Assembly: GCA_017557525.1 (NCBI GenBank)
Contig: JAFYYN010000077.1
Span: forward strand, 16,890-80,889
DNA from: Lachnospiraceae bacterium
GTDB taxonomy: Bacteria; Bacillota; Clostridia; Lachnospirales; Lachnospiraceae
DNA: 64,000 nucleotides
Direction: 5' to 3'
In this document: piece by piece, positions 53,478 through 62,411 of the stretch
Layout: every line of letters starts with the position of its first letter
How positions within the stretch are numbered: the first letter of the stretch is position 1
Translations under genes and position numbers: made by a program
Notes under the pieces: generated by a model
What the model saw: only the letters and a program-made list of their open reading frames with translations
Database searches by the model: none
What the model was told of the DNA's origin: nothing

Positions 53478-55379
53478 TTATGCATTTTCAGAAGTCTCAG
53501 CAGGCTCGACCTCAGCAGCCCCACCACGCTCAGCAATAACCTGGTTGTAGATATCCATAAACTGCTTACCGGTAATGGTCTCTTTTTCGCTCAGAAACTC
53601 CGCAATCTTATCCATGATATCACGGTTACCCTTAAGCAGATCCTTAGCCTTCTCATAGCACTCCTTAAGGAGATCCATAACCTCGTGATCGATCTCAGCA
53701 GCAGTCTGGTCACCGCAGTTAAGCACCGTACGTCCATCCAGATACTGGTTGCCCTGCTTCTCTAAGCCGATAAGACCAAACTTTCTTGACATACCGTACT
53801 GGGTAACCATAGCCCTTGCGATATCCGTAGCCTTCTCGATATCATTAGCCGCACCGGTAGTGATGGAACCAAATACGATCTCCTCGGCAGCACGACCGCC
53901 GTATAAGGTAACAAGCCTTGCCTTAAGCTCATCCTCGGTCATCAGGTACTTCTCTTCTTCAGGTACCTGCATAACATAACCGAGTGAACCCATTGTACGA
54001 GGCACGATAGTGATCTTCTGTACAGGCTCTGCATTCTTTTCAAGAGCAGTGATAAGAGCATGGCCTGTCTCGTGATAGGCAACAACCTTTTTCTCTTTCT
54101 CGCTTAAGATCCTGTCCTTCTTTTCCTTACCTGCAATAACCACTTCAACAGACTCCATCAGATCATCCTGAGTAACCAGAGTCCTGTTTTTCTTTACAGC
54201 AAGTATCGCTGCCTCATTTATGATATTTGCAAGATCTGAACCAACCGCACCGGAGGTGGCAAGACCAATCTCATCAAGATTAACAGTATCGTCCAAAAGC
54301 ACATTCTTAGCATGAACCTTAAGGATCTCAACACGGCCCTTAAGATCAGGCTTATCTACGATAATACGTCTGTCAAAACGACCGGGACGAAGCAGTGCCT
54401 TATCAAGTACCTCAGGTCTGTTAGTCGCTGCAATAATAACTACACCTTTGGAGGTATCAAAACCATCCATCTCGGAAAGGAGCTGGTTCAAAGTCTGCTC
54501 ACGCTCGTCATTTCCGCCGCCATACTGAGCATCCCTGCTCTTACCGATGGCATCAATCTCGTCAATGAAAACGATACAGGGGGCCTGGCTCTGTGCCTGC
54601 TTAAACAGATCTCTAACTCGGGAAGCGCCGACGCCGACGAACATCTCTACGAAATCTGAACCGGTGATCGAGAAGAAAGGCACATGTGCCTCACCTGCTA
54701 CAGCCTTGGCAAGCAGGGTCTTACCTGTTCCGGGAGGTCCGACAAGCAGAGCGCCCTTGGGCAGCTTAGCACCGATTTTCTGATACTTTCCGGGATTATG
54801 CAGGAAATCAACAAGCTCGGTTATTGATTCCTTTGCTTCATCCTCGCCTGCTACATCCTTAAAGGTGATACCTGTTTCTTTTTCGACGTTATAAATCTTG
54901 GCATTACTCTTTCCGACGCCCATGATACCGCCGCCCTTACTGATACCTCGGAACAGCAGGAACATAAGTCCGTAAATGATAATAAACGGAAGGATATATG
55001 CCAGGAAAATATCTATGATCGTAGTACTTGAATCTACGATCTCCTCAGCAAACTTGATACCTTTTTCAGACAGCCTGTTTACCAGCTCAGGATCATAAAC
55101 CGCACCGGTATAAAAGGTCTGTTCGTATCCGTATGCCGAAGACCTGTTCTTAGGCTTGATCACAAGCCTGTCACTCTTTATCAAAACCTCGCTAATGTTG
55201 TCATTTTCAAGCATTGACAGGAAGTTGTCGTAGGTAATTTCCTGTACGGAATCCTTCGACATATTCTTGGTGAAATAGCTGAAGAAAATGACCATAATAA
55301 GCGTAACTATCAGACAGGCAAAGAAAATTTTCCTGTTCTGCGGCGTTTTGTTATTATCGCCGTTTCTGTTGTCATCCAT
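53478..55379 (-). CDS. ftsH: ATP-dependent membrane zinc protease FtsH
   Basis: Membrane-anchored AAA protease, 633 residues. Two spans (18-37 and 121-143) flank an outer domain; the AAA module has Walker A GPPGTGKT (214-221), pore motif [15 protein letters not shown], Walker [13 protein letters not shown] and the [23 protein letters not shown], cut here as [12 protein letters not shown]. The zinc site is HETGH with the downstream Asp in the [10 protein letters not shown] region. The C-terminus is short and acidic. AAGAGG precedes the ATG. It follows degV by 24 nt, so both are in one operon. Hpt or tilS, frequent ftsH neighbours, are absent here. Confidence 0.95.
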   Translation of the reverse strand: MDDNRNGDNNKTPQNRKIFFACLIVTLIMVIFFSYFTKNMSKDSVQEITYDNFLSMLENDNISEVLIKSDRLVIKPKNRSSAYGYEQTFYTGAVYDPELVNRLSEKGIKFAEEIVDSSTTIIDIFLAYILPFIIIYGLMFLLFRGISKGGGIMGVGKSNAKIYNVEKETGITFKDVAGEDEAKESITELVDFLHNPGKYQKIGAKLPKGALLVGPPGTGKTLLAKAVAGEAHVPFFSITGSDFVEMFVGVGASRVRDLFKQAQSQAPCIVFIDEIDAIGKSRDAQYGGGNDEREQTLNQLLSEMDGFDTSKGVVIIAATNRPEVLDKALLRPGRFDRRIIVDKPDLKGRVEILKVHAKNVLLDDTVNLDEIGLATSGAVGSDLANIINEAAILAVKKNRTLVTQDDLMESVEVVIAGKEKKDRILSEKEKKVVAYHETGHALITALEKNAEPVQKITIVPRTMGSLGYVMQVPEEEKYLMTEDELKARLVTLYGGRAAEEIVFGSITTGAANDIEKATDIARAMVTQYGMSRKFGLIGLEKQGNQYLDGRTVLNCGDQTAAEIDHEVMDLLKECYEKAKDLLKGNRDIMDKIAEFLSEKETITGKQFMDIYNQVIAERGGAAEVEPAETSENA

Positions 55380-55403
55380 ATAAAACCTCTTAATCCTTAA
55401 CTA

Positions 55404-56333
55404 TTAAACAAACTCAAAGGAAGGATCGTCTTCCTTAAGGAGCTCGTCAATATATTTCTGTGCCGGTGAAGGAGCATCGAGACAAACCGCACCCATCATT
55501 CCGGGGCCTGTATGTGCACCGATCGCACACCCTAAGTAGCCCTTAATGCACTTTTTTATACCATACTTTTCCTTTAGTTCTGCTATAAAAGCATCATCGT
55601 CATCCGAACAGTCAGCATGTACGGAACCGATTATCTGGTTTTCGAGATGATAGCCTCTCTCACCGATAACCTCTATCATCTTTGCGATAGCCTTTTTTCT
55701 GCCACGTACCTTGGCAAATACCTCAAGCTTACCCTCATCCGTAACCTCGATGATAGGCTTGATATCAAGCAGACCGCCTGCGATAGCTGAGGTCCTGCTG
55801 ATCCTGCCGCCCTTATACAGGTACTCTAAGGTATCAACCATGAAGATATGCTCCATATGGTCAAAATGGAATCTTGCAGCCTCCATAACCTCCTCTTTGG
55901 AAGCCCCCTTGCTCTGCATATAAAGAGCAAAGAAAACGCCCATACCAAAGCCTATGGCAGCACACTTGGAATCCATGATATCTATCTTAAAATCGGGATA
56001 TTTCTCAAGCAGTTCATTTTTAGCCAGGTTAGCTGCGTTAAATGTACCGGCAATACCGGTCGAGAAACAGAAGTAAAGTACCTCCTCACCTGCCTTAGCA
56101 TAGGGCTCAAAATTCTGATAAAACATATATTCATTGATGTGATAGGTCGTTACATTCTTTCCGGAACGCAGAATATCGTAAAACTCGTTAGGGAAAACAG
56201 TCTCGCCGTCAAAATAATCCTTTCCTTCAATAACGACGGGTGTAGGAATAACCCTCAGATTGTACTTGTCGATAACCCACTTTGGCATATCTGTAGCTGA
56301 ATCGGTAACGATTGTATACTTATATGTAGCCAT
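55404..56333 (-). CDS. degV: DegV family fatty-acid-binding protein
   Basis: DegV/FakB-type protein of 309 residues that binds a fatty acid for the FakA kinase. N-terminal TIVTDSATDMP with the loop Ser/Thr, then PTPVVIEGKDYFDGETV, TYHINEYMF in the place of the usual TSQPS motif, the FCFSTGIAGTFNAANLA segment, and the C-terminal IGAHTGPGMMGAVC with the conserved His and Gly. The start at 56333 has AAAGGAC upstream; the longer in-frame version adds 14 non-family residues. It lies just downstream of the 6S RNA locus and directly upstream of ftsH. Confidence 0.9.
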   Translation of the reverse strand: MATYKYTIVTDSATDMPKWVIDKYNLRVIPTPVVIEGKDYFDGETVFPNEFYDILRSGKNVTTYHINEYMFYQNFEPYAKAGEEVLYFCFSTGIAGTFNAANLAKNELLEKYPDFKIDIMDSKCAAIGFGMGVFFALYMQSKGASKEEVMEAARFHFDHMEHIFMVDTLEYLYKGGRISRTSAIAGGLLDIKPIIEVTDEGKLEVFAKVRGRKKAIAKMIEVIGERGYHLENQIIGSVHADCSDDDDAFIAELKEKYGIKKCIKGYLGCAIGAHTGPGMMGAVCLDAPSPAQKYIDELLKEDDPSFEFV

Positions 56334-56446
56334 TAGACTTTTTGTCCTTTCTCGGTTTTTTGCGGCGTGAAGCAAATACTTCCCACCACATACAGAATAA
56401 GTATATCATAAATTTGTGAAAAAATAAAGAAAAACATTTGAACAGA

Positions 56447-56478
56447 GAAAAAAAGAAAAGGCGATCAAATCGCCTTTA
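56447..56478 (-). terminator. Terminator of the 6S RNA
   Basis: Minus strand: aaaggcgat-ttg-atcgcctttt followed by CTTTTTTTC. Confidence 0.85.
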
Positions 56479-56673
56479 CCTTTCGTTAAACACCCAAAGT
56501 GCCGCTTCCCTATTTCTGAGTCCTAGCTTAAGCTAGGTGGGTGACCTCACTTAGACCGCTGTCTTCCACTCGATGGAGGCCTGACATTAACCTAAAAATA
56601 TTGGAATCCCTTATCATGAATGTAGGTTCAAAAATTTAGGATCACGAACACTCTAGGAATCTTTTTTAACTAT
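56447..56673 (-). ncRNA. ssrS: Probable 6S RNA
   Basis: No ORF fits this 220-nt stretch, yet it has a perfect-looking promoter and a terminator on the minus strand. The 5' part (from about cctagagtgttcgtgatcc) and 3' part (gcggcactttgggtg) pair as a closing stem (cctagagtg with cactttggg), leaving the large bubble and long apical arm (gcctccatcgagtgg, cacccacctagcttaagcta) expected of 6S RNA. The segment tttttgaacctacatt recalls Firmicutes 6S sequences, from memory. 6S RNA binds the sigma-A RNA polymerase in stationary phase. A covariance-model search would settle this. Confidence 0.7.
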
Positions 56674-56679
56674 GTCTGA

Positions 56680-56708
56680 ATTATACACCATTAACAAAAA
56701 AATTGCAA
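56680..56708 (-). promoter_or_regulatory. Promoter of the 6S RNA
   Basis: Minus strand: TTGCAA (56703-56708), 17-nt spacer, TATAAT (56680-56685). Predicted transcription start near 56673. Confidence 0.75.
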
Positions 56709-56835
56709 GCACAAATTTAAAATTTATAAAATATTTACAGTTTTCTTATCAAAAACTTATCTTTTGTACTCTCTATATCCGGGCTTCCCGGGTTACTATC
56801 CCTTTTCGCCCTGTTTCACGCAGTAACTATTGGGA

Positions 56836-57951
56836 TCAAAGGGCTGCATATGCCAGATTATCAACCTCGATAGCGTTTCTCCCGCTGTCTTTCGCAGCAA
56901 ACATAGCCTTTTCAGCTGCATCATAAAGATCGTAATAATCATTATCAACTGAAGGAACTGCTGTAGCTACGCCGATGCTGACTGTAACAAATCTGTTCTT
57001 TGAGCCGCGTGAATGGGGGATACGCTTTCTATCGACCAACTCCTTAACCTTCTCTGCCAGTTTTTCATCATCCTTACCACGGCCGCCCTCCATACATACA
57101 AGGAACTTGCCACCGTCGAGACGAGCCACGATATCAGTATTCTTAACAACTGCATTTCTGATGATGCCGCCGATGATCTTGATCAGGTCGTCGCCACGCT
57201 TTGCGCCATGCTCTGTATTGTAAAGCTGCAGCTCATCAATATCGATCATCAGGACTGTAAAGCGCTTTTTAGCCTTGATGCTTGACATAATGGACATATA
57301 GGCCATCCTCTCAAGGCCCTTTCTGTTGAGAAGTCCTGTCATACGGTCTATTTCAACCTTGCCGTCACTGTCCTTAACACGCTCTTTAAGTCTGATATGT
57401 TCCTTGGTCTGCTTAAACAGATATCTGGACATCGCATAGAGCAATGCATTCATAAGTATTATATTTAAAACCTCAAAGCCGTTGGTACCAAACTTTGCAA
57501 AAAGGAATACCATGTAAACGGCCTCTGCTGCTAACCCGTACAGTGTTTCAAGTGTTTCAAGCGCAGGTACAAGCATAAGTACTATGAGCATAACACAGTA
57601 GAAAGTAATACCGCTCCCTGCGAGCTTGTTGGCATATATGAGCACAAATGAAAACAGCTCAAACAAGATCCAAAAGCCTCTGTACGCCCAAAGGCACATT
57701 ACATCATCACGGCTCTTCATAGCCATGAAAGAAAATACCGTAAATGCGATGGTTAATATCTCAAAAACAATAAGCAGTGCCGTAATAACTGAAGCAACAG
57801 GATTGTCATCGAAACTGAAAACATTTATCACTAACATAACAGGAAGGAGCGCACAACTTATAAGTGCGGTAAAAAAAGCCCTCCGGATATTTTCCAGAGA
57901 TAATCGTGCCAGTACACGCATATTCTCCTGTCGTCTCAGTCTCTCACCCAT
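56836..57951 (-). CDS. Membrane GGDEF-like protein with degenerate active site
   Basis: A 371-residue protein with about five to six hydrophobic spans in the first 165 residues (AFFTALISCALLPVMLVINVF, VASVITALLIVFEILTIAF and others), then a cytoplasmic GGDEF domain from DRMTGLLNRKGLERM. MIDIDELQLYN and DDLIKIIGGIIRNAV fit the fold, but the signature loop reads RLDGGKF (279-283) where RLGGDEF is expected: the first Gly, the Asp and the catalytic Glu are changed. It is unlikely to make c-di-GMP and may bind GTP or act as a scaffold. The start at 57951 has a weak SD; an ATG ten codons later has AGGAG at close spacing. It ends 160 nt before the 6S RNA. Confidence 0.85.
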   Translation of the reverse strand: MGERLRRQENMRVLARLSLENIRRAFFTALISCALLPVMLVINVFSFDDNPVASVITALLIVFEILTIAFTVFSFMAMKSRDDVMCLWAYRGFWILFELFSFVLIYANKLAGSGITFYCVMLIVLMLVPALETLETLYGLAAEAVYMVFLFAKFGTNGFEVLNIILMNALLYAMSRYLFKQTKEHIRLKERVKDSDGKVEIDRMTGLLNRKGLERMAYMSIMSSIKAKKRFTVLMIDIDELQLYNTEHGAKRGDDLIKIIGGIIRNAVVKNTDIVARLDGGKFLVCMEGGRGKDDEKLAEKVKELVDRKRIPHSRGSKNRFVTVSIGVATAVPSVDNDYYDLYDAAEKAMFAAKDSGRNAIEVDNLAYAAL

Positions 57952-58169
57952 TTTTATCGGCCACTGCTTTCTATAATACTTTATTTTGGTAATCTCCCGA
58001 ATGGTGTCTCAAACAATTTAGCAAATTGTCATACAATTCAACAACAACATTTTGAAAAATTACCCTCCATTAACCCCACATTTAGAAGTTTAACACAATG
58101 GTTTATAGATTTCAAGTGGTTTTTCACAAAGATTTTGGATTTTTTTAAATTATTTTGTAAATTATCCAT

Positions 58170-58203
58170 AAAAAAATCATGTGACCTATATCTAGGCCAC
58201 ATG
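58170..58203 (-). terminator. Terminator downstream of the PfkB-like kinase
   Basis: Imperfect palindrome catgtg...cacatg (58178-58203) followed on the minus strand by ATTTTTTTA. The 388-nt gap it lies in also holds AT-rich hairpins tgaatatttt / aaaatattca (58242-58270) and catattc / gaatatg (58298-58319); no gene is credible there. Confidence 0.6.
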
Positions 58204-58339
58204 GTTATATAAAAATCATATATTTTGTGCTTATAATTGTCTGAATATTTTCTAGCTCGCAAAATATTCAAACATTTCCCGACCATATCGGTTCATACAT
58301 ATTCGCAATCATGAATATGCTGATTAGCGTGATGCCGGA

Positions 58340-59227
58340 TCATTTGCCCAAAGAGTTTATTTCATCCAGCTTAGGAGTATTGAGAGCCATAGGGAACTTG
58401 GTAACCGCTACAGCTGCGCATGCTGCTGCAAAAGCAACCAGCTCATCATCGGTCATACCCTTGAGCAGTCCGTATACACAGCCTGCCTTAAATGCATCAT
58501 CTGCATTAACAGTACAGATAGGATCAACCGTAAACGGAATCCTGGTGTTCATCTCGCCGCCACGTCTGCCATAGATGATATTGTCACCTGCAGTCATGAT
58601 AACAAGACCGTCACTGTTTTCCGTAAGTATGGTATATGCCTCTTCAATAGTCTTGTTAGGATACTTCTTCTTTAAGCCTGAGCTTGAAATAATGGCAACC
58701 GCAGCATGTCTGAAAACAAACTCGTCATGTCTGCTGTCAATAGTAACATAGGGCTTACCATAGTAGTTACATAGCTCTGCTGCTGCCTCAGTACCATCCT
58801 CAAAGAAAGGATCGATAGCGGCTACCTTACAGCCTGCAACATCACCCTCCTTAGGTATATTCCATCTTCTCTCACCATTACGGTGGAAGTCGTAGGTGGT
58901 ACCAAATGATGCATTGGCACCTGCACCTAAAACAACATAGTCCTCAAGGCCGTCATAATTTAAATCAAAACAGAGAGAGCTGATATCAACGCTCTTGTCC
59001 TCATAAAACTTTCTGATAAGAGGAGCTACATTCTTTCCGATATGATTACCGTCTATCTTAACATCAACACCCAGCCCCGCAAGGATAGTTGCACATGACC
59101 CCGTTTCCCCACCGGGAAGCCTGTACTTCTCTGCAAGCTCAGAATAGCTGTCGGGTACCAGGAAATCACCCTTAACCTTAAATGAATTTGTTGCAAGTAT
59201 CATCCCATACAAATATGCATCTGCCAT
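58340..59227 (-). CDS. PfkB/ribokinase-family carbohydrate kinase, variant active site
   Basis: Sugar or nucleoside kinase of the ribokinase fold, 295 residues; substrate unknown. The N-terminal GGETGSCATILAGLGVDV corresponds to the PfkB substrate-binding signature (usually GGxxxN-A-LxLG). The ATP/anion-hole motif, normally DTTGAGDAF, reads CTVNADDAF: the catalytic Asp is kept but the GAG anion hole is replaced by NAD. ATG at 59227 has AAGGAAGGAG upstream. It has its own promoter (59395-59423) and a 160-nt structured leader. Neighbour yfbR is a nucleotidase, which hints at nucleoside metabolism but is not proof. Confidence 0.82.
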   Translation of the reverse strand: MADAYLYGMILATNSFKVKGDFLVPDSYSELAEKYRLPGGETGSCATILAGLGVDVKIDGNHIGKNVAPLIRKFYEDKSVDISSLCFDLNYDGLEDYVVLGAGANASFGTTYDFHRNGERRWNIPKEGDVAGCKVAAIDPFFEDGTEAAAELCNYYGKPYVTIDSRHDEFVFRHAAVAIISSSGLKKKYPNKTIEEAYTILTENSDGLVIMTAGDNIIYGRRGGEMNTRIPFTVDPICTVNADDAFKAGCVYGLLKGMTDDELVAFAAACAAVAVTKFPMALNTPKLDEINSLGK

Positions 59228-59340
59228 AACTTTCTCCTTCCTTATCGCTCGATAAGATCATATGTCAACAGGATCCCTTATCCCAGTAAAAGCACGGGGT
59301 CATATGACTCTTCGTGACATAGTATGATCTATAAGTTGAA
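59228..59340 (-). promoter_or_regulatory. Structured mRNA leader of the PfkB-like kinase
   Basis: On the transcript, agatcatactatgtca pairs with tgacatatgatct (59317-59333 with 59249-59262), enclosing a G/C-rich part with ccccgtgc and ctggggat-like blocks. A second hairpin cttatcg-ag-cgataag abuts the ribosome binding site AAGGAAGGAG. The two stems share the gatctt junction, so switching is conceivable. No known riboswitch consensus was recognised. Confidence 0.5.
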
Positions 59341-59394
59341 ACCCAATATTACATGCACGTAGCGCAAAGGTTTCCTTTAAAAATATACGTTATG

Positions 59395-59423
59395 ATTATA
59401 GCGTATTTTCTCACAATGGTCAA
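59395..59423 (-). promoter_or_regulatory. Promoter of the PfkB-like kinase
   Basis: Minus strand: TTGACC (59418-59423), 17-nt spacer, TATAAT (59395-59400), just after the yfbR stop. Confidence 0.75.
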
Positions 59424-59431
59424 CTCTAAAA

Positions 59432-60019
59432 TTAATTTTCATTCAATTCATCGAGTGTCAGATAATATGCAGGCAGGAAATCCTTCATAAAGATATCTGC
59501 CTCCTCAAGACGCATTGATTCAACTGAGTTTCTAAGAGTCTCCCCGGCCTTATGGAACTCCTTGTTACCTGCCTTTTCCTCCTCGATACATTTGATAAGT
59601 GCAGAAAGCTTGTCGGCAGCTTTTACCAGCTTCATCTCATATGCGAGGGTCTCCTTTGGGAAAAGGATATCCTCATATGACTCCTTAAGATCATCCGGCA
59701 ACATATCGAGCAGGCGCATATTGGCCTGTGCCTCGATATCCTTAAAAGCACCCTTTATGTCCTTGTTAAGATACTTGATGGGAGTTGGCATATCCCCTGT
59801 TATGATCTCGGAAGCATCATGATAAAGAGCCACCAGCACTGCCTTTTCAGCATCAAGTGACTTCCCCAGCCTCTTATTTCCGATAACACAGAGCGCATGA
59901 GCAAGCATGCTAACCTCCAGCGAGTGCTCACTTATGTTCTCCGTATACGAGTTTCTCATCAGTGCCCAACGGTCAATGTATTTCATTCTTGAAACAAATG
60001 CAAAAAAGTTGTTTTTCAT
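59432..60019 (-). CDS. yfbR: YfbR-like HD-domain 5'-deoxynucleotidase
   Basis: Dephosphorylates deoxynucleoside monophosphates. The 195 residues carry the HD metal ligands H32 (SEHSLEV), H67-D68 (YHDASEIITGD) and the later Asp in KAADKLSALI, with spacing like E. coli YfbR. N-terminal FFAFVSRMKYIDRWALMRNS includes the Arg/Trp substrate pocket residues of the family. The ATG overlaps the stop of the peptidase gene upstream by one base (TAATG), so it is translationally coupled and has no separate promoter. Confidence 0.93.
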   Translation of the reverse strand: MKNNFFAFVSRMKYIDRWALMRNSYTENISEHSLEVSMLAHALCVIGNKRLGKSLDAEKAVLVALYHDASEIITGDMPTPIKYLNKDIKGAFKDIEAQANMRLLDMLPDDLKESYEDILFPKETLAYEMKLVKAADKLSALIKCIEEEKAGNKEFHKAGETLRNSVESMRLEEADIFMKDFLPAYYLTLDELNEN

Positions 60020-62127
60020 TATGCAGCCTCTTCCAATTCTTTTTCAGCAAACCATTCATTCATCATCTTGTTCAGTTTTTTAACGTCAAAATATGTACTA
60101 TAGGAGTAATTTATAATCTCGATACCATTTAAAGAAGTTTTTTCCTCCTTTGGCGCTATCTTTAGATCCGTTTTACAGCCGTCCTCAACGCTGTCTCCTT
60201 CATTATCGATCAAAGTCCACTGTGCACTGCTCATCATAAAACGAGTGCCATCAGGTTGAACCGTAATCTGTACACTACAGGATCCCCCTCCTGTAGGCTC
60301 CCCTATAAGCACAGCCCCCTCTTCCTTCATTAAAATAGGAAAAAGGTTTCCGCAAGAAAACGACTGTCTGCTGGTCAGAACACCATAATTATAGTCATCA
60401 TATACGAATTCTTTGTCCTTTTCATCAAATACACCGTCAAGATTTGTGTCTGCCTCATAGATAACGGTCAATTCCTGGTCATTTATCTTGTCCAGACCTC
60501 TTAAGTAGTCTCTTCCGGTCGTCAGATTCATGATAAATGCCAAAACATCACTTGATCCGCCGCAATTGGCACTCAGGTCAAAAAGTATATTCTTGATCTT
60601 CTTGTTTTCCGATGCCCTTTGCAAGCCCTTTACTACGATACCCGCAGAATCATCAGGGATCTCCCCTTCACCTGCATAATAGCTCTCCCATCCGTTTTCA
60701 TCAGGGTTAAAATCTACTATCCGGATAATCGCAGTGTCTCCATATTCACGGTATACATCTGCACCCCAGATTGTATTTCTTTCAGTCGAAATACTCAGAT
60801 AAAGCAAACTGTTTTTCTGTGGCTCATAATCATTCATTTTTTCAAAAATATAAGCATTTTCTTTCCCGCTTAAGTAATTAAACAGCCTGACGACAAATGT
60901 ACCCATCATATCCATCGGCACTGTATGCCCTTTGTCATCAAGGTAATCTAAAAACATTTCCATCATTGCAGCATAGTAAGTCCGTACGTCAGTTGATGAA
61001 AGCCCTTCTATAACTGCCTTTCCTTCGTCACCCATATCGATTAAAGCCTGTTCAAAGCCTTTTTCGCGTATCACATCATCCAATACTGCAGCTCCGGAAA
61101 CCCCATAAAAATAATCAAGAGTAAAGCATAACTCCTTGTAAGTTTCTTCAGCTATATCCACCGGGCGTGTCATTTCGGTATCCATCTTTTTAAACAGCTC
61201 CGGATTACCTGCAACTCCATCATTTTCATCTAACTGCATCCTGCCAAGGAATCCCATCTCTCCATTATAAACCATATGCCAGGTAGCAATATCGGTTAAG
61301 ATGTTGCTGACAAGAGACACCGGCAGGTATAAATCCTGATCATCGGCATACATTTTTATCCCATATTTATTAAAATCGAACACTATCGGTTTACATTCGC
61401 CTTCATATTTTACATCTGTAATACGTATAAACCCGCAGCTCGAATCCTTATATGCTTTTGCATCACCTTCCAAAGGTGCCGCAGGATAATGGAACGCCGT
61501 CCAATTATCTGTCGAAAGAGTGCCTGCCTTTATATCAGCAACTGCTGTAATTCCTTGAGGGCTTGTAAATATAATGTTTCCGGAATCATCCATTTCGCTC
61601 GAAAGGACATTGTAACCCACAAGCTCTGAGAAAGCTTTTAACCCACAATAAGGTATATTGGGCTGACCGGGGAAAAATCTCATATCCATAGCTGAGGTAC
61701 TTCCATCTTCACACGCTATCGGAACTTGTTTTTGGGTACATGCACCTTCTGAGATAACAGCCTTTTTGCCCTTACTAAACTTAGACTTTACACTGCCGGA
61801 ATACGCCTTTACCTTTACATAATTGGTGCCTTCCGACAAGGCAACAAAAGTATACTTTCTTTTCTTTGTACCGTCTTTTTCAAGATCTGCAACAAGACTG
61901 TATTTTTTATCTCCTTCACCCTTTGCATATACAAGATAGCCTTCAGCATTTTCTGTTTTCTTAATTGTAAGGCTAATCGAAGCCCCACTTGCCTTTACGG
62001 AAATCTTAGGTCTTGCAACGGTAGCTTTCTCGCTTGCCTGTATGTCGAGACGGCCTACACCAGACATAGAACAGACAAGCAAAAAGACCATCAATAATGA
62101 AAGAAAACGTTTTGAAACATTTTTCAT
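60019..62127 (-). CDS. Secreted S41-family peptidase-like protein
   Basis: Exported protein of 702 residues. Signal peptide MKNVSKRFLSLLMVFLLVC (cleavage about 32). A fibronectin-III-like domain follows (ISLTIKKTENAEGYLVYAK...NYVKVKAYSG, about 45-125), then two regions resembling copper-amine-oxidase N-type domains (about 140-290). The C-terminal half is a tail-specific protease (S41) domain with NILFDLSANCGGSSDVL and the Ser segment SRQSFSCGNLFPIL (Ser near 589). The general base Lys position could not be fixed by eye. ATG at 62127 is chosen: AGGAG 11 nt upstream. It is coupled to yfbR. A promoter lies at 62186-62214. Confidence 0.85.
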   Translation of the reverse strand: MKNVSKRFLSLLMVFLLVCSMSGVGRLDIQASEKATVARPKISVKASGASISLTIKKTENAEGYLVYAKGEGDKKYSLVADLEKDGTKKRKYTFVALSEGTNYVKVKAYSGSVKSKFSKGKKAVISEGACTQKQVPIACEDGSTSAMDMRFFPGQPNIPYCGLKAFSELVGYNVLSSEMDDSGNIIFTSPQGITAVADIKAGTLSTDNWTAFHYPAAPLEGDAKAYKDSSCGFIRITDVKYEGECKPIVFDFNKYGIKMYADDQDLYLPVSLVSNILTDIATWHMVYNGEMGFLGRMQLDENDGVAGNPELFKKMDTEMTRPVDIAEETYKELCFTLDYFYGVSGAAVLDDVIREKGFEQALIDMGDEGKAVIEGLSSTDVRTYYAAMMEMFLDYLDDKGHTVPMDMMGTFVVRLFNYLSGKENAYIFEKMNDYEPQKNSLLYLSISTERNTIWGADVYREYGDTAIIRIVDFNPDENGWESYYAGEGEIPDDSAGIVVKGLQRASENKKIKNILFDLSANCGGSSDVLAFIMNLTTGRDYLRGLDKINDQELTVIYEADTNLDGVFDEKDKEFVYDDYNYGVLTSRQSFSCGNLFPILMKEEGAVLIGEPTGGGSCSVQITVQPDGTRFMMSSAQWTLIDNEGDSVEDGCKTDLKIAPKEEKTSLNGIEIINYSYSTYFDVKKLNKMMNEWFAEKELEEAA

Positions 62128-62185
62128 AGCTGAACACACTCCTTTATCTATAAATGGGTTTCCGCCCCTTTAGCTTAATAAATTC

Positions 62186-62214
62186 ATTATAGCAAAGGAC
62201 AGATAAATATACAA
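62186..62214 (-). promoter_or_regulatory. Promoter of the S41 peptidase-yfbR operon
   Basis: Minus strand: TTGTAT (62209-62214), 17-nt spacer, TATAAT (62186-62191). Confidence 0.65.
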
Positions 62215-62278
62215 GGTAAAACCATTAAAAGCTAGCAAAAACAAATAAATGCTTTGGCCATTCTGCTTGCTATCAGAA

Positions 62279-62362
62279 AACCCGGAGGATTGTCCTCCGG
62301 GTTCTGTGTTCTGCGTGAGCAGCCCTCTTTAGCACTTTAGTGTGTCAAAGGGGTCTGGCCCC
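62279..62362 (-). repeat. 84-bp direct repeat, copy A (includes a terminator hairpin)
   Basis: Starts with the hairpin aacccggagga / tcctccgggtt (62279-62303), then shares cactttagtgtgtca and an ending like gtctggcccc with copy B at 63849-63932, exactly 1570 bp away. The hairpin, read on the minus strand, ends in TTTTCTG and likely terminates the PD-(D/E)XK gene. Confidence 0.8.
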
Positions 62363-62370
62363 TCCCTTTG

Positions 62371-62411
62371 AATAATCAGGTAGGACATTCTGTCCCAATC
62401 ACCTGATTATT
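62371..62411. repeat. Palindrome forming the 3' end of the PD-(D/E)XK gene
   Basis: Arms aataatcaggt (62371-62381) and acctgattatt (62401-62411) with an inner ggacattctgtcc hairpin. The last eleven codons and the stop of the gene lie inside it. Confidence 0.8.

Noticed and set aside
58038-58286. 82-codon open frame downstream of the PfkB-like kinase
   Set aside because: It spans the predicted terminator hairpin and AT-rich sequence and lacks a ribosome binding site.
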